Below are positions 31,604 through 41,339 of a DNA stretch of 64,000 nucleotides, piece by piece. Each line of letters starts with the position of its first letter. Position 1 is the stretch's first letter. Made by a program: the position numbers and the translations under genes. Below the pieces are notes generated by a model, which worked only from the letters and a program-made list of their open reading frames with translations, was not told the origin of the DNA and made no database searches. Source of the stretch: Isochrysis galbana (lineage: Eukaryota > Haptophyta > Isochrysidales > Isochrysidaceae); NCBI GenBank assembly GCA_018136815.1, contig CM030944.1, forward strand, positions 620,456 to 684,455. Direction: 5' to 3'.

Positions 31604-34318
31604 CTGAGGCTTAACCCGGACCATCGAGCGAAGAAGCTTATGAATGTGCTCGTCCGATCCACACTCTCCGCAGCCAGCCTCACACAGAAAGCGGATATAT
31701 GGCTGACAGATGACGGGGTTGTGAGCACCGTCTCCCGTGCCATATTTCCAGGCTTCGCTGGATGGAGTGCCAGGAGGAGCGTGAGGTCGGAAAGCGCAGA
31801 AGGCACAGCCGTTTTCGTTCGTCCATTCGGTGATTCCCCTATTGATATCGTCCGTCCGTGGAGTTTCCATTGAATTATCGGCCGGTCGGCACTTTGCTAG
31901 CGCCGCCGAGACCCTTGGGTGCTTGGCATAGCCTGCTACGGCCCAGAAGCGGGCTCGGGCCCGATTCCAAAGCTCGGGCGTCCACCGGGATACGCCCAAA
32001 TCGGGCGGTAGCCCTTGGCCGTTCGCCGGCGGATCGCAGCGACGGCTGGGCGGCCGAGACGAGCCTCCCTTTCGACCCGGTGGATCGGTCAGTATAGCCG
32101 GCAACGGTGAGTTGGAGTGGTAACTTGCCGGCGGTGCAGCAGCCCGATAATCAGGCTTCGAAGCAGGCGAATGTCCCTGTCCGCGAAGAGCTTCCGCCAC
32201 GGTAGCTTGGACGGCCGCCTGCACGGCGGCAACCATGTCCGTGGTCGAAGCGGTCTTCTGGGACGAGGAAGTCTCGTTCTTTGCCTCGCCTGAGGCCTTA
32301 GTGCGTACGCTAGCCACGGTTTGCTTCGTCAAGGGCCGGGATTGATGACGCTTCACCCGGGCCTGCTCGTAAGGGCTGAGGTACCGTTGGCAGAGGTTGA
32401 CGCACGAGAGCGCCGACCGACCTAGCTCGTGGTTCTCTACGCGGAAACGAGTCTCCGCGAGCACCTCCGCAAATTTAATAGCATTATCGACGCCGCGCTG
32501 AGGATCAACCTTATCGTTTCGAATGATTTCTTCGAACCTCTGGTTGATCTCATGGGCCATGTTTGGGTGATCCCACACGTTGGTGGAGTCAACCGCGGAA
32601 TCGCCAAGCTTGCGGATGTAGGCGCGAACCAAATTCTTGCTGAGCTCACATAGATCAGCGCCGGCCTCGCGCTCCCTCATGCGGTCCCACTCCATCGACG
32701 CCGAGTCTTTCGCGAAACCATCGGCCCCGTTTGCGAAGGTCCCGTCGCATTTGCGAAGAAGGACGTCAGCAGCGAGGACAGGGTTGAGAGCGAGAGCGCG
32801 ATCCTCCACTAGATCAAGGAGGAAGGCGAAGATGCGGGAATTGCCGCTGGAATTGGCGCCGGCTGCCGCGAGGAGGGAGGTAAATATTTCGCGATGATCG
32901 CAGCCGAGCGCTAGTGCCCGCTCCAACGGCTTGATGAGCGTGAGTCGAAATTCGTTCCAGGCTGTTGCCGCCGTTTGCACGTTATCGGAGGCGAGGGCCT
33001 TTGGGAAGCGGAGCTCCGAAAGCTCTTTGCCCATCCTGACCTGATGGTGAAGGGTTTGCTCGGCTGAAAAGCGGCTACGCACCCATTTGAGCAAGTGGTC
33101 CTCCTCCATGAAAATTCGGCAATGCCAAACGTTGCCCGCCAGGGAGAGGTTGCTCTTCAAAATGGTGTGGATGAGCTCATGCTCGTCGGAGTCGCGGTAA
33201 AGTGCGGCCAGATCGCGTGAGGGCAGGGCGAGGAGATTTTTCCACTCGCTTACAACTGCCTCTCGCTCATCCATCCCCACCGCAAGGCAGGGGTCGCGAG
33301 GGTGGCGGAACGGCACCACCGGGGTCGGGCCCCGGTAAGGGCTCTGATCCTGGCGGCGGGATTCCGATTTGGAGGTCGGGTACGCCGACCGTGGAACCCT
33401 AGTAGCCGGAGAGGCGTGGCCCTTTTGGTCTAGGGCAGGAGGCTCGTCCATGGATGGTTCCTTCTGAGCCGGCCTAGCAGAATCCGCAGCCGCCTCGGTC
33501 CGATCCATGGACGGACTTGAAGTGGGCTCTTGGCGGGCTTGGAGTAGCTGAGTCAGGGCTTTGAACCCTGCTTCAACTTGATCCCGGAGAAGCCCCTCCC
33601 TCGCCTCTGCCGCGGCAAGGGATGACTGTAGGCGCTCCACAGCCCCTTTTAGGGTGTTGGTCTGCGCTTGAAGCCTTGCCATTTCCGCATCCTGACGCGC
33701 CGCGGCCGTCTCGATCGGGGTGATCTCTTGATCAAAGACCCCTTTTGATGACGGCGGGGCATAGTCCCGGTAAGCGGGGCTTCGGAAGCTGATCCCCTCC
33801 CCTTCACCGACCTCAGACTCATCATCTCGAAGGTGAGGAGGGGGGTCAAACTGAATCAGAGGGAGGGGACCCTCCTCCACCTCATTGGCCAACTCAGCGA
33901 CGCTGAAGTTGGCCTCATGCGGGAGAGGGTCATGCTCCACCATGGCCCGCTGTGATTGCACCCGGTGGGTGCCGAAGGAAGCGGACAAATCCTCGCCATC
34001 CGCCACGAGCTGATCGGAGCCAGTCGTGGAGATAGCAGCCGGGGTGATGGGTGCCATTGGTGTAGCCTCAGAAGCCGTGGGATCACTCGGACATCCCACG
34101 GGAGCAAAAGCTGCAGCGGGCAGAGAAGGTTCCCTGAGGGGTTCCTCCTCTGCGGCCGAGGACGCAAGCTTCGATTTCGTGCTTGTCGAGTCGAGCGCTA
34201 CCGGAGGGCTCTGAGCCACTCCGTCGCGAGCGGCACCGGCGGCTAGCGCGGCGCTTTGTCCCTCCTCCCCACCGGGAGTCGGGTGAATGAAATTCTGGAC
34301 TGGGTCGGGCAACCCCAT
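31601..34318 (-). CDS. gag: Gag-like structural polyprotein, intact copy (905 aa from the LTR ATG, frame open upstream)
   Basis: The frame is open from 34483, with ATGs at 34483, 34318 and 34057. The ATG at 34318 lies in the LTR, and 45 codons precede the LTR edge. The ATG at 34057 would give an 818-aa protein with a conventional 126-nt leader. Numbered from 34483, residues ~259-316 form an amphipathic, coiled-coil-like helix. A helical capsid-like region follows (~410-680), then a Ser/Ala/Pro-rich stretch. The C-terminus has Cys and His ligands at 893, 896, 921, 926, 934, 938, 941, 946 and 948 in place of the usual CCHC knuckle. Gag would assemble the particle and bind element RNA. It ends with TAG before the linker. 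Confidence 0.85.
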   Translation of the reverse strand: MGLPDPVQNFIHPTPGGEEGQSAALAAGAARDGVAQSPPVALDSTSTKSKLASSAAEEEPLREPSLPAAAFAPVGCPSDPTASEATPMAPITPAAISTTGSDQLVADGEDLSASFGTHRVQSQRAMVEHDPLPHEANFSVAELANEVEEGPLPLIQFDPPPHLRDDESEVGEGEGISFRSPAYRDYAPPSSKGVFDQEITPIETAAARQDAEMARLQAQTNTLKGAVERLQSSLAAAEAREGLLRDQVEAGFKALTQLLQARQEPTSSPSMDRTEAAADSARPAQKEPSMDEPPALDQKGHASPATRVPRSAYPTSKSESRRQDQSPYRGPTPVVPFRHPRDPCLAVGMDEREAVVSEWKNLLALPSRDLAALYRDSDEHELIHTILKSNLSLAGNVWHCRIFMEEDHLLKWVRSRFSAEQTLHHQVRMGKELSELRFPKALASDNVQTAATAWNEFRLTLIKPLERALALGCDHREIFTSLLAAAGANSSGNSRIFAFLLDLVEDRALALNPVLAADVLLRKCDGTFANGADGFAKDSASMEWDRMREREAGADLCELSKNLVRAYIRKLGDSAVDSTNVWDHPNMAHEINQRFEEIIRNDKVDPQRGVDNAIKFAEVLAETRFRVENHELGRSALSCVNLCQRYLSPYEQARVKRHQSRPLTKQTVASVRTKASGEAKNETSSSQKTASTTDMVAAVQAAVQATVAEALRGQGHSPASKPDYRAAAPPASYHSNSPLPAILTDPPGRKGGSSRPPSRRCDPPANGQGLPPDLGVSRWTPELWNRARARFWAVAGYAKHPRVSAALAKCRPADNSMETPRTDDINRGITEWTNENGCAFCAFRPHAPPGTPSSEAWKYGTGDGAHNPVICQPYIRFLCEAGCGECGSDEHIHKLLRSMVRVKPQ
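34075..34101 (-). other. Leader hairpin with 8-bp perfect stem
   Basis: CCGTGGGA and TCCCACGG flank an 11-nt loop, within the 126-nt stretch between the LTR edge and the ATG at 34057. It could fold in the genomic RNA and act in packaging or dimerisation, but it also lies in a coding-like frame, so chance is possible. Confidence 0.35.
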
Positions 34319-35501
34319 TCGGGTGTATGGACAGGGAACGAACGGCGAACGAAGGACTGTGGGGCGGCGAGGCGCTCCTAGCGGCCCTAGTGTGTTGGGC
34401 TTTAAGAGATTGTTAGACCTACAAAGAACTCTTCCCTCAGGGAGGGAGCCTAGGCTGCTTGAGTGCAGCGACGCAGCGAACAACGACGGACAAAGAGCCT
34501 GAGAACAACAGGATACACCGACTCACGAACACACCGGAATCATTCACCCAAACAAAGCAAATTATCAAGCAACCGCGACCCCAAATCACCGATAACTCAA
34601 ACACGTCGCGAGAGACGGAGAGAGAGAGCGAGAGAGAGACTCCGCAGCGACGGCCGGAGCGTGTCTCCGTTGTAACTTCCCACGTAGCGGAGAGTCCGAA
34701 GGGGAGCGTCCTGTCGCGCGACCACGGCGATCACTTTGGATACAGATCGCAACGAGATGTCTTCACGACCGAATAAATCTTGCCGTTGAGCGTGAACCTT
34801 CTAGACGCTTCTAACGAACAACCCTGAGTAGTAACCAAGGGGAAGAAACACCAAAGGGGCCAAGGCTTGCATGTAACTTGCATCAAGGGGAAAGATTCCC
34901 TCACCTAGGAAGCGAACCTACACCGATCTCCAAGGGGAGATGGCAAATTAAACCTCAAATCTCGAGCGGCTAGAGCAACCGACTCGCTCGCCAAAACCTT
35001 GACCGAGAAGAAAGAAGCAAGGACCTACAAGCCAAGGGTAGCGGACCTAGGGAATGTGAGAGGAAATTTCCGAACGCCAACGCCAAACGCCGAACGCGGG
35101 GATTCAACGAAACCCTAACCAGGCCAAGCAGAACCTACGAAGAACAGGCCTGGACAACAACGAAAGTCAGCAGGTCCCAAGAAAGAACCGGAACCCAACA
35201 AGAAACAACAAGCCTTGCAAGAAGCTAAACAAGCCTTCACAAGGTAACTCGAGAGCCTGAGACAAGCGCGCAGCGAGTGACAGGCGACCTGGCTCCTTTG
35301 GGTCAAGATTACCCGAAAGGAGGAAACCTGGAATCTAGACCTGACAAACAGGCTAGAAGGAACGAAACGAGAACTCGAATTCTAGATCGCTAGGGACGAA
35401 CCCTACCAACCTAGGTATGCCTGAGCTTCACCGTGTGGCCGCACGGCGAAGGACCTGGAATCAAGAGCCTGGAAATCGCATCATCTGGGATGAATGCGAC
35501 A
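34184..35501 (-). repeat. Right LTR (5' LTR of the element), 1318 bp
   Basis: TGTCG...CGACA termini, with the same length as 8860-10177 and no differences found in the parts compared. The element promoter should lie here, reading leftward. The gag ATG at 34318 is inside this LTR. Confidence 0.93.
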
Positions 35502-35506
35502 CACCG
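35502..35506. repeat. Right 5-bp target-site duplication (CACCG)
   Basis: Follows the CGACA end of the right LTR and matches 8855-8859. Confidence 0.93.
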
Positions 35507-36440
35507 GCGCCAAACACGGGTGCCAGTACTGTTGCCCCAACACCAACACTGCTCGCAGCCGTCCGCCCGCCGCCGAGAAGAAAAATCTGGACTCTTCGTG
35601 CTAGAACGTAGAACGTAGAACGTAGAGCGTAGAACCTTCCTAGAAAAAGAAAAATGCCTCTCCACCCCGAGTTTCCCGCCTGTTTCCAAATCTACACGCA
35701 CGCGCTCTAGCCAAGGAAAAGGCGCTAGGTGTGGCCGTCAGTGTTGATGAAGGATCTGGGCCTTTACCAAGTAGAAGATAAACTTGTCAGGTTATCGTTA
35801 CATTCATTCCAGGCCGTCGTTCGTTCGACTCTCGTTCATTCACATTCACATTATCCGGCGTCTATACCACGGTAGACTTACTAGTTACTAGGCATCTGCT
35901 CCGGCAAACTCAGGTTCAGGTTCCAAGTTTATCAACTACAAGAATAAAAGGATCACGATCTACCGTTACTACTGAAGGGCCGTTGCCGGCGGGCGACGGT
36001 GCTGTGTACAAGAAATTTGCTAGCCGACAGCTCCCAAGGGCTAGAATAAAACTCTTCTCGGCGTGAGCGGACGCCCGAGTGCAGCCCCGCACGCTGAATG
36101 CGGTGGCAAAAGTGTGAGAGTCGCGATAGATCTGATTATGAGATACGCACCCTCCCACAAGCCGAACGGAGGCGGCGGGCGAGCGAGCGAGGGGTATATG
36201 TAGTAGAATGAATCTTCGAATATTCAAGTCCGTGCACGTGTAAAGTAGCGGGGCAACAGTTAGGGCGTGAGCCGCTAATACAATACCACTACGACCACTA
36301 CCGGTAGCACCGCTCTCCCCCGCAGGCGGGTTTTTTAGTAGAGGGTCTACACCACATTCCTGAGAATGGTGTGGCGCTCACCTCCACGGCTGCGGCGGAA
36401 TTCCACCCTCTGTGAAGTAAAGAAAATAAGGCCCTCCCTC
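35507..36440. other. Right flank of the LTR element to the JmjC gene
   Basis: No recognisable gene. The first ~240 bp are repeated at 22091-22329 because of the contig overlap. It includes a short tandem (AGAACGTAGA words, 35600-35635). The rest is probably promoter and intergenic sequence for the gene at 36650. Confidence 0.6.
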
Positions 36441-36644
<204 letters not shown>

Positions 36645-36649
36645 AGCGA

Positions 36650-38896
36650 ATGGCACCGTCGCGCCTCACGGCGCCGCTTGCCCGTCCGCCTGCTCTGCTC
36701 GGTCTGATTGAGCGCGGCGAGGTGCTCGAGCACGGTCGGATGCAGCAACTCGACGCGGTCGGCGCCATACTCAACGATTGCGCGCCACGCCTCCCACCCA
36801 GCTGGCAGCTGCCATTCGAGTGGGCTCTGGCGGAGCTGCGAAAGGTCGAGAGGGAGGTCGAGGGAGTCAGCCTTGTCTCTGTGTACGCGCGCGGCTCGAT
36901 CCCGCGCGGGCTTGGGCTGCCGGGCCGCTCCGACATCGACGCGATCGCTTTTCTCACCGTCGCTGACGCTGACGCCATGCACCGCCTGACGCTCTGGCGT
37001 GAAGGCATGCGCAGCCGGACGGATGCTGCCGTGCGCGAGTTTGCGCCGCTCATCTGCGGGATGGATCTGTCGCTGCTGCCGTTTATGGAAGCGTCAGCTA
37101 TTGGGCACTGGCTGCACTTCGCATCGCAATCCAACACGAGCGCCCCCTATGGGGCTCGTGCACCGAGACTTACCCCATTTGACTTGCGCCAGCTCGACGC
37201 CTTCCGGGTGAAGACGCAAGGCTTGTGCATCTACGGTACTGACTTTGCGTGCCGACTTCCTAGCTTCACCCCGCGCCAAGGGGGGCTGATACACGGACTC
37301 CGAATGGACAGTGTCCGGGCGGCTAGAGCGTTTGATTGGTTCATGCAGCAGGCCTCCATTGAGCAGGCGCAAGAGGTCGGTGTGTGGCTAGCGAAGCGCG
37401 CACTGCGTGCAGGCATGGAGATGGTCGCTGAGGAGGTTGGCGGATACAGCCGCGACCTGCTGCCGTGCTATGAAGCCATGGCTTCGAGGTTCGCTGCGGA
37501 GGGCCCCTCCACGATAACATCGGTGAGTCTAGCTGCGCTGTTCGACGCACAGGAATCTACTGGCGAGGCTGTCGCCGTAGCTGCTATTGCTGCGCTGCGC
37601 GGCGCTTGTGCACCAAAATTAGAGAGTTGCAGGAATCTTGCCGATAACAGCAAGCCCGCTGATCGAAGTGCTCGCTTGGAAATCAAGCCAGCGGATGCCT
37701 CTGCCACGGAAGAAGCGGCAAACATAATGAATGCGGCCCAGGAGCTGGCTCAGCTGCTGGACCACGTGAATCTCGCGATGGATTCTCGCTTCACTCCTCT
37801 CACGTCGATCGAACAACTTCCCGAACCGCCACCGCTCGCAGATGCATCGCAGTCCTCACCACTGCCTGCAGTCATGCAGGCTGCGAATGCCGCCCGGCTG
37901 CAGCTGCTGCGTTGGGCGCCCACAGCCTTGGTCGCCGCTGCCGAGCATCACATCGTCGAGGACAGCTTGCCAGAGCTCCAGCTCCCACAGCTTCCCTCAG
38001 TTGCCAAGGTGCAATGGGACGAGGGTTCTGATGCATGTGCAGCCAGTTGGCTGAGGCATCGGCGCCGGCGCATCGAGCAGGTGACAAGAGTGCAAGAGCA
38101 ACCCCTGCTGCTGCGAGGGGCATCGGCCGAGCTTGGTGACAGTTATCTCGGCCCCACTAGCTGGAATTTTCTCACTCTGCCGTTCCTGATTCCTAAGGGC
38201 TCTGTACGCGTCTCAGCGGGCCCTGCTGTCGTCTTTTGCCGTGATGAGCACCCGATGATCGATAGTGGCGAATTTTTCCCTCCGTCGCGCGTGGTGCAAG
38301 CCATGCCCACAGCCGAGTTCTTGGCGAGACTGTGTCGTGGGAGCGCCAGTGCGGAGGCCTTGCGTGGCAAGGGCTACAGGAGCTCAGGCAGGGCCTGGGA
38401 GATTCCCCCGCCGCTCTTCTATGGTGATAATGAGCGCGTCTACATGCAGGCAGACGTGCCCAGCTGGTTACAAGCGGAATGGCAGGTGCCTAGCGAATGG
38501 AGGGGCTGGGGAGACGCACGAAGCGCGCAGCCGATGAGGCTCTGGGTGTCGGCGCATGGCTCCATCTCCCCGTTGCATTTCGATTCTGCGGGATCCTTCC
38601 TCTGCCAGTTGCGTGGCAAGAAGCGCGTTGTGCTGTTCCCACCTTGTGCAATGGATCGGCTGTACCCCTACCCAATGGGACACCCTCTCTTCCGAAGGTC
38701 TCGGGTCGACCTGTACGAGTCCGTGGAACGGCGGCGTCGCTGGTTCCCCGCATTCGACAGGGATGACGCCGGCCCCCAACAAGCGGTCGAAGCCTTGCTA
38801 GACGAGGGCGACGTCTTGCTGCTCCCACCACTGTGGTGGCATCACGTGGAGACCATGTCCTCGCTGAGCGTTTCCGTGGGTGCGAGGTATGTATGA
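36650..38896 (+). CDS. Nucleotidyltransferase-JmjC (cupin-8) fusion protein (748 aa)
   Basis: The N-terminal domain (~70-200) has the polymerase-beta-type nucleotidyltransferase signature ARGSIPRG (80-87) followed by SDIDA (94-98) and a later Asp in GMDLSLLPF (138-146), the three carboxylates used for metal binding. A helical linker with Ala/Glu-rich stretches fills ~200-480. The C-terminus is a JmjC/cupin-8 domain: SPLHFDSAGSF with Fe(II) ligands H643 and D645, LRGKKRVVLFPP, and LLPPLWWHHVE with the distal His at 731 or 732. Such dioxygenases hydroxylate proteins or modified tRNA using 2-oxoglutarate. The ATG at 36650 follows the CT tract. The frame ends soon after a good donor (GAG|GTATGT near 38888), so a further 3' exon is likely. 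The pairing of domains is clear; the substrate is unknown. Confidence 0.85.
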   Translation: MAPSRLTAPLARPPALLGLIERGEVLEHGRMQQLDAVGAILNDCAPRLPPSWQLPFEWALAELRKVEREVEGVSLVSVYARGSIPRGLGLPGRSDIDAIAFLTVADADAMHRLTLWREGMRSRTDAAVREFAPLICGMDLSLLPFMEASAIGHWLHFASQSNTSAPYGARAPRLTPFDLRQLDAFRVKTQGLCIYGTDFACRLPSFTPRQGGLIHGLRMDSVRAARAFDWFMQQASIEQAQEVGVWLAKRALRAGMEMVAEEVGGYSRDLLPCYEAMASRFAAEGPSTITSVSLAALFDAQESTGEAVAVAAIAALRGACAPKLESCRNLADNSKPADRSARLEIKPADASATEEAANIMNAAQELAQLLDHVNLAMDSRFTPLTSIEQLPEPPPLADASQSSPLPAVMQAANAARLQLLRWAPTALVAAAEHHIVEDSLPELQLPQLPSVAKVQWDEGSDACAASWLRHRRRRIEQVTRVQEQPLLLRGASAELGDSYLGPTSWNFLTLPFLIPKGSVRVSAGPAVVFCRDEHPMIDSGEFFPPSRVVQAMPTAEFLARLCRGSASAEALRGKGYRSSGRAWEIPPPLFYGDNERVYMQADVPSWLQAEWQVPSEWRGWGDARSAQPMRLWVSAHGSISPLHFDSAGSFLCQLRGKKRVVLFPPCAMDRLYPYPMGHPLFRRSRVDLYESVERRRRWFPAFDRDDAGPQQAVEALLDEGDVLLLPPLWWHHVETMSSLSVSVGARYV

Positions 38897-40089
38897 ACTC
38901 GACGCCTTGGGTAGTGCGTAACGGCAAGGACCATCTTCGAGCTTTGGTCTCTGCTCCCAACTGAAGAGAGGCCATGGCCTCATATAGCAATATGGCGTGT
39001 CAGGGAGCGCCTTCCACTCGCTCCCCGCGCACAGCGGATGCACACAACGATCAAGATATGCGTCGCCCCGTCCGAAGATAACTGGTGGCGCGTGTAATTT
39101 CCTAAATTTTAGTTTAAGGGGAAAGGGTGTGACAAGTCACATCGGAGCCCCACAAGTCCCACGTCCCACTTGAGCAGTGCCTCCTAGCGCTCTAGCTACG
39201 GCTCCGTAAGGCGGCCCGAGGCGCTATAAGCGGGCTCAATTGGCCATTCCTTATTGAATTCCATTTCCTTGTGAATGCATGCAGCATCTACATATACATG
39301 CTGTGCCACTAGGCTGAGGTCAGGATTTCGTTTTCAACTTTTCAACTCGCCCAAATTTTGATTGAAATTTCGTTCAGATTTCGAGCCCACGCCCCCAAAT
39401 TTTGATGATATTTCGGGATTTCGCGTGGCGGCACTAATTTTTTAGTAGGCTCACGCGTCATCAGCCCTCAGCCCTTATACTTATCCTTATATCTATCTAT
39501 TGTCTATTGCCCTAGCGTGGTAGCCCGCGACGAAAAAAGTATTCGACGCCATATTAATTTTTCTGAGCATTAGTACCACTACTCTCACTAGCCCGGCACT
39601 AACACGACAGCCCTCAGCGCACCTGCCCGTACACCTTGGCGCGTGCTGTTGTCACAGATACATACTCCTATGCACCCTTCCACATCTCCCCCCTCGCAGG
39701 CCCCCGGCCCCCATTCTAACTCCCCACAAGTTAGAATGAGGGAGAACCCATTGAGGCGGACCGAACGACGCCGGCCGACTCTCCGGGAAAAAGCACCGAG
39801 GACCTCTCGTCAAAAAAGGAGAGCGGCCCTTACAGCTCGCGCCGCGAGCGGTCCTCGAAGAAATAAATGACTGCGCCCCCCGATACCTGCCACAGGGACG
39901 TCTTGAGCCACTCCCTTCTTCTCGCCTCTCCTGTCGCCAGCCGCCCCCCTTCGCCCGTTTGCTAACGCAAACGGGGCTCGTTTCTCACCACACTCCATCG
40001 GGGGGGGTGCAAATCCCCCCTCTCCCTCGTTCCATTCTCTTCCGCCCCGGTCCCTGCGGCGCGTCGCCATGCGGCGCGCCATGGCCTGC

Positions 40090-40260
40090 TCTCAGAGGTC
40101 CTTCAGGGGCGCCCAGAGGGCCAGCAGGGGCAGCTCAGGGGGCAGTGGAGGCTGGGGCTCAGCCCCTGGCCCCCCCTGCCTCTCCCTCGCTCGCCTCGCT
40201 GGCCTTGGGTGCCTCCCTGAGGCCCCTGTCTGCCTGGCGACCAGGGATGGGGGGGGGAGT
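40090..40260 (+). repeat. Dispersed repeat family D, copy 1 (inverted relative to 43985-44150)
   Basis: GC-rich words such as GGCAGCTCAGGGGGCAG, CCTGCCTCTCCCTCGCT and CCTGAGGCCCCTGTCTGCCT recur in reverse complement at 43985-44150 with substitutions. Confidence 0.65.
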
Positions 40261-41331
40261 CAGTACGAGAGCAGGCCCATGCGGGCCTGGGAGAGCGGCT
40301 CGCGGCCCGCGCCCACTAGGGGTCTGGGCTGAATTGATGAGTGCCCTGCCCCTGCCAGAGGGCAGGGGCTGGGGTTGAATGTACGGGCCCACCCCGGGGG
40401 GTGTCCGCGATGGAGAGAGGGGGGCGCGAGGCCCCCATTGACCCCCACTTATAAAAGTAGGTTGAAGTATTCGACGCCATAGCCGCCATCACCGCATACA
40501 CCCGCAACCCGAACGGGCTCGTAAACGAAAAGCGAAAGACAGACTCTCCGCCTACCCAGACGCGACCACCCCTGACAGACAGCTTGAAAACTTGAAAACT
40601 CTCTACATCATAGCGTATACATAGCGTGGAGCGTGGGAATACATAAAAAAAAACTTCTTAATGATCTCACCGCGCGCGCGACCCTGACTTCCTCCATCTG
40701 ACAGCCGCGCCCGCATCCCTTATCACTCCCTCGCACTCGCCTTGCGGCTCGTCCCCTTGTGCTCTACTTAGGGGCCCAGTACTTGGGGTTTCCAGTGGCA
40801 GGCGGCGTGCACCGATCCCCGACGGTCGACTCTTCGGCCTTCCCTCGCGCCATCGAGCGATCGGCTTCTATTGGGATATTTAAGGTTGGGGCTACCTTAA
40901 GAGTCGGACTCGGGGTTATGTATGTACCGGGTCGGCGCTGTTGGGTTTTTTTTTTGGGGGGGGGGAGCGTGGGAATACATAATAAGAGATTTCTACAGAG
41001 TAGAATTCGAGTCATACGAATATCACTACATGCCCATTCTAGATTCCACGAATCCACATTAACAAGGTTCACTACCTTGGTAAGGGGCAAGGGGGGTTCA
41101 CTACCTTGGTAAGGGGCAAGGGGCTTCGCCCCGCCGAACACCCATAGCTTAGTGCGTACTCGCACGGCGGCCCACGGCCCAGGGAGGAAAACCTTAACTA
41201 AAAAAACCCGCTAGAGCTCAAAGCTCAGCATACCCATGCCTTTACCGAAGACGGCAAGGGCAAGTGTAGGCTAAAGATGAGTACCAACGTACCAACCTCG
41301 GTCGTGTAGCGAAAGCGCTCGGCCTCGCCGC

Positions 41332-41339
41332 CGAAAGAC
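41332..41339. repeat. MITE target-site duplication, left (CGAAAGAC)
   Basis: The octamer CGAAAGAC directly left of the terminal inverted repeat recurs directly right of the element at 41842-41849. Confidence 0.85.

Larger units (their letters stand above)
22430..35501 (-). mobile_element. Ty3/gypsy LTR retrotransposon, second assembled copy (left LTR incomplete)
   Basis: Same element and orientation as 8860-22085. It lacks the first 151 bp of the left LTR, and its pol is split by about seven single-base indels between about 24050 and 28178. Toward the right it becomes clean, with an intact gag (34318-31601) and a full-length right LTR (34184-35501). The error gradient is the mirror image of the first copy. 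Confidence 0.9.

Noticed and set aside
8860..35501. Genuine tandem pair of retrotransposons, or a gag-pol-LTR-gag-pol array
   Set aside because: Both copies share the same external right flank and target duplication, and an N gap separates mirror-image error gradients; contig overlap explains this better.
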